Source: Chthoniobacter flavus (lineage in GTDB: Bacteria > Verrucomicrobiota > Verrucomicrobiia > Chthoniobacterales > DYNR01). From it: a stretch of 8,903 bases of DNA. Position numbers and translations under genes: made by a program. Each line of letters begins with the position of its first letter. The stretch's first letter is position 1. Positions 6,519-8,903 of this stretch are shown one piece after another. The notes below the pieces were generated by a model, which had not been told where the DNA came from, ran no database searches, and saw only the letters and a list, made by a program, of their open reading frames with translations. The stretch lies in contig DYNR01000082.1 in assembly GCA_020720945.1 (NCBI GenBank), forward strand, positions 1-8,903. The letters are read 5' to 3'.

Positions 6519-7175
6519 TTAATCCTCCTTCAAAAACTTGCGGTAAACTTTTGTGCTCTTGGCTGGATTTCCTGCGACCGCTCCACCCTCCGGCACATCC
6601 CACATCACGACTGAGCCCGGCGCAACCACCGCGTTTTTCCCAATCGTCACGCCTTTGGTAATCACCGCACCATAACCAATCCACGCACCGTCTTCGATCA
6701 CGACAGGCCCCATCTTTTTGTTTGCCGGTATATCCGGAAGAGTCCGGTCCGCGGGATGCCCGTCGCAGTCCATGATCGTTACCCGTGGCTCCAAGTGGAC
6801 CCCATCGCCAATCGTCACGCCAACATAGGAAACAATCGAGGTGCTAACGAGGTCGGTTTTCCCGACCGTGATTTTGCCAACCTGTTCCGCACCTTCCCCC
6901 CATCGCATCACGGTAAGGCGCACGGGCCCACCCGGAACATGACCGTTGCTCGCACAATCAAAGTTCCCCCCGAACTTCAACCTGCCTTGAAAAAGCGAGC
7001 GATCAAACTCCCCATTCCACGGCGAAAGTAAATCGCTGAAAGTCAGTTGCGGCATTCCGGCGCAACGAAAATCTTCCGGCAATTCCGCTCCAAAAGCCCC
7101 GAGCATCCCCTGGACTTTTTTCGTGGTTTCTAAAATTTCCCCTTCGGTTAGCGAGATCGAACATTCTTTTTTCAT
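6519..7175 (-). CDS. Left-handed beta-helix O-acyltransferase (maltose/galactoside acetyltransferase-like)
   Basis: A 218-residue acyltransferase probably using acetyl-CoA to acetylate a sugar or related hydroxyl. Proteins of this fold form trimers with active sites between subunits. Residues 1-85 form an N-terminal region I cannot assign. Hexapeptide repeats follow at about 100-192, including GKITVGKTDLV, GVTIGDGVHLEP, GPVVIEDGAWIG and GVTIGKNAVVAPGSVV, then the family ending VPEGGAVAGNPAKSTKVYRK. MDCDGHPAD (135-143) matches the NHP-D type block of Maa and LacA, making H140 the probable catalytic base. The start ATG at 7175 has no Shine-Dalgarno sequence. It lies 72 bases after the transporter stop; that gap holds an imperfect hairpin (7249-7242 with 7230-7222, one bulge) without a T tract. 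The stop is five bases before the paralogue. The acceptor is unknown; the neighbouring sugar transporter points to a carbohydrate. Confidence 0.9.
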   Translation of the reverse strand: MKKECSISLTEGEILETTKKVQGMLGAFGAELPEDFRCAGMPQLTFSDLLSPWNGEFDRSLFQGRLKFGGNFDCASNGHVPGGPVRLTVMRWGEGAEQVGKITVGKTDLVSTSIVSYVGVTIGDGVHLEPRVTIMDCDGHPADRTLPDIPANKKMGPVVIEDGAWIGYGAVITKGVTIGKNAVVAPGSVVMWDVPEGGAVAGNPAKSTKVYRKFLKED

Positions 7176-7247
7176 AGTGGGTGAATCGGGTGGAATCGTA
7201 GCGGTTGAGAGCTTTTTTTCAAGCAGAAAGACGAGGTTTTCCTTTTG

Positions 7248-8735
7248 CTAAGCCTCCTTGATTTGCTCCCTCCGCTTCTGCAAAACTTGGCGTATCTCTT
7301 CCATTTTGCCAGCCGTCAAATCGTATTTGAACAAAAACAGCAAACTCAAAAGAATCGCAAACGCCATCGCGAAGCTATACAAAAACCGCATCCAAAAAAA
7401 AGTCTCCGGTGCCTGCTCCCCAGCCAAATCCCGAACGAACCCCGTAGCGTTCAAAATGTAACCCATCAAACCCGATGCTACCGCCCCCGAAAAACGGAAC
7501 CCCAAATTCGTCACTGCCCCAAACATCGCTTCCCTCCGCTTGCTGGAATGCAATTCGTCAACATCCACGACATCCGCCTGCATCGCGGGAAGAATCAGCC
7601 AAAAAGAAGAGATTCCAACCGAGTAAAAAATCGGGATGACGAGAATCAAATAAGGGTATTCGGGGTTGTAGCACCACCACTTCAAAATTGACCCCACCAG
7701 CATCCACCCCAACGCCATTTTTAACACCTGGTGCTTGCCGAAACGGTTGCACAAAATTTGCGCGAGCGGAATTGCTAAAATCGACAACCCGACACCGAGT
7801 GTATTGCCCCAACCCCCAAGTTTTGCACCCGCAAGTGTATCTCCCCCAAACACATAATAAATCGTCACATAGTTCCCGAACTGCTCGAACAACGCCAGCC
7901 CGCTCGACAATGTCATCGACACTCCCAGCGTCATCCAAAAATAGCGGTTGTCGCCGATCGATGCTATCGTTTTGAAGAAATTCACGAGCGGATCCCACAG
8001 CTTGGGCATCGGTTTTTTTTCCAACTCCAACTCCTCCTCCTTCTTGGTCAAATCCGCAAACCGCTCTTTCGTCAAAATCGCACTCGGCAACGCCATCGCT
8101 ATCACAAACGCCCCCACGATCGCTCCAATCCAACGCGCCCCCTCCAACGCATTGGAAAAACACTGCCACTGCGCGATAAAAAACAGCCACGGCCCGACCA
8201 GTGCCGTCAATTTTGCGAAGTAACTCCGCACCGCCATGATCCTCGTCCGATCTTCGTAATCCGTCGCAATCTCGATTCCCAGCGCAAAATACCCTGCCCC
8301 GTAAAGTGCGTTCCCTAAGTTCATGACCAAAGATAAACCGAGATACCAAAGGAAATACTGGTGCTCCGACCACCCTGTCGGAAACATCCACAACGCAGCA
8401 AATGCGATCCCCGCAATGATGCTCCCAATCACGATCAGCGGTCGCCGCCGCCCCCACCGGGTAACGAAATTATCGGAAAAATTTGCGATGATCGGATCGA
8501 GGAAAATCCCCGTCAACTGCACGATCATCATCGCCGTTGTCACCACCGCGACATCCACCCCGAGCGTGATGTTGAAGATGTTCAACGACAACGAGCTAGT
8601 CGCCCCAGAGGTCATGCCTGCCAGACATCCCATGCTGTAAATCAGCACCCTCCAGAGCGGAAGCCGAGACGGGTCTAGCCCGTGGGGTAAAAGAGAATTC
8701 CCGTGCTGCGAAGGCTGAGAAGTTTTGCTGTTCAT
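7248..8735 (-). CDS. GPH/MFS-type sugar cation symporter
   Basis: A 495-residue inner-membrane transporter of the glycoside-pentoside-hexuronide:cation symporter family (MelB, XylP, UidB relatives), within the major facilitator superfamily. Hydrophobicity fits about 12 helices: six before a charged central loop at about 222-247 (rich in Glu and Lys, then KPMPKLWDPL) and six after it. Diagnostic blocks are D80-P-IIANFSDNFVTRWGRRRP in the loop between helices 2 and 3, equivalent to the cation-site and RRRP region of the family, and ADVVDVDELHSSKRREAMFG (387-406), the late cytoplasmic loop typical of GPH proteins. The C-terminus is a basic amphipathic tail. The ATG at 8735 is preceded by pyrimidine-rich sequence with no Shine-Dalgarno motif; another ATG at 8743 is out of frame. 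As the first gene of the block it probably brings in the sugar that the downstream enzymes act on. The substrate cannot be read from sequence. Confidence 0.93.
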   Translation of the reverse strand: MNSKTSQPSQHGNSLLPHGLDPSRLPLWRVLIYSMGCLAGMTSGATSSLSLNIFNITLGVDVAVVTTAMMIVQLTGIFLDPIIANFSDNFVTRWGRRRPLIVIGSIIAGIAFAALWMFPTGWSEHQYFLWYLGLSLVMNLGNALYGAGYFALGIEIATDYEDRTRIMAVRSYFAKLTALVGPWLFFIAQWQCFSNALEGARWIGAIVGAFVIAMALPSAILTKERFADLTKKEEELELEKKPMPKLWDPLVNFFKTIASIGDNRYFWMTLGVSMTLSSGLALFEQFGNYVTIYYVFGGDTLAGAKLGGWGNTLGVGLSILAIPLAQILCNRFGKHQVLKMALGWMLVGSILKWWCYNPEYPYLILVIPIFYSVGISSFWLILPAMQADVVDVDELHSSKRREAMFGAVTNLGFRFSGAVASGLMGYILNATGFVRDLAGEQAPETFFWMRFLYSFAMAFAILLSLLFLFKYDLTAGKMEEIRQVLQKRREQIKEA

Positions 8736-8834
8736 TGGTGCATCGAAAGTGGGGGATAGGAGGATAACATTTTCGTCAAGTGCGCTTTCTACTCTATCCC
8801 GCCCTCTCCGTAAAGCGAGAATTGCGCCGAATCC

Positions 8835-8866
8835 AAAAAAACTCGCACTTTCCTGAATCAGTGAGA
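8835..8866 (-). terminator. Weak terminator-like hairpin upstream of the transporter
   Basis: On the minus strand TCTCACT (8866-8860) pairs with AGTGCGA (8849-8843) with one mismatch and a ten-base loop, followed one base later by seven T (8841-8835). The T tract is good but the stem is short and imperfect. It may end a minus-strand gene lying beyond the right edge. If so, the promoter for the gene block described here lies between about 8744 and 8834. I see no convincing -35/-10 pair there. Confidence 0.3.
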
Positions 8867-8903
8867 TAACTGCTGTGAATCTCTGTAATCAATTGGGCTG
8901 CAA

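Noticed and set aside
4993..6522. Open reading frame of 509 codons on the plus strand
   Set aside because: It lies entirely opposite pta and the second acyltransferase, both of which have clear family motifs and catalytic residues. Its translation is Ser/Thr/Ala/Arg-rich without any recognisable domain, as expected from the codon structure of the genes beneath it.
7558..8457. 299-codon open frame on the minus strand within the transporter gene
   Set aside because: It is an alternative frame of the GPH transporter, whose 12-helix product and family motifs are unambiguous. The shadow product is rich in Gly, Arg and Val with no membrane or domain pattern.
8753..8779. Possible promoter on the minus strand, TTGACG (8779-8774) with TATCCC (8758-8753)
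   Set aside because: Spacing is only 15 bases and the -10 match is poor. TTGACG alone is not enough to call a promoter, and promoter preferences of this host are unknown.

Overview
This window is a compact bacterial block of nine protein-coding genes, all on the minus strand. Gaps between genes are 5 to 72 bases, so transcription runs from the right end (about 8735) to the left end (146). I see no rRNA, tRNA, CRISPR array, complete insertion sequence or phage gene. Base composition is roughly balanced. Most start codons are preceded by A/T-rich or pyrimidine-rich leaders rather than a Shine-Dalgarno sequence; the clear exception is the second acyltransferase. The acyl carrier protein has an unusual Lys-Ser-Val motif at the phosphopantetheine site. 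These traits, with the gene mix, make a Verrucomicrobiota-like (PVC group) host my best guess. That is inference from general familiarity, not a search.

Layout, in order of transcription. 8744-8903 is a leader without a gene, holding a weak terminator-like hairpin that probably ends an upstream gene. 8735-7248 encodes a 12-helix sugar symporter of the GPH/MFS type. 7175-6519 and 6513-5845 encode two homologous left-handed beta-helix acyltransferases, five bases apart and translationally coupled. 5819-4842 is pta and 4833-3634 is ackA, the acetyl-CoA/acetyl-phosphate/acetate pathway. 3576-3343 is an acyl carrier protein. 3282-2461 is a creatininase-family metallohydrolase. 2438-1287 is an exported protein of unknown function. 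1237-146 is a HemW-like radical SAM protein. The left 145 bases hold an exact 15-bp tandem repeat.

How the genes may work together. The transporter and acyltransferases recall the permease/acetyltransferase pairing of lacY-lacA, and Pta-AckA interconverts acetyl-CoA, acetyl phosphate and acetate, making ATP during sugar fermentation. A sugar-uptake, acetylation and acetate-overflow module is therefore a reasonable but unproven reading. The ACP, creatininase-like enzyme, exported protein and HemW look like a loosely connected downstream set. A terminator-like hairpin sits just before hemW.

Most of the window is ordinary metabolism. The observations most worth a second look are the second acyltransferase, which lacks the catalytic histidine and has no histidine at all in its beta-helix domain; the Lys-Ser-Val carrier protein; and two stem-loops placed exactly on a start codon and a stop codon.
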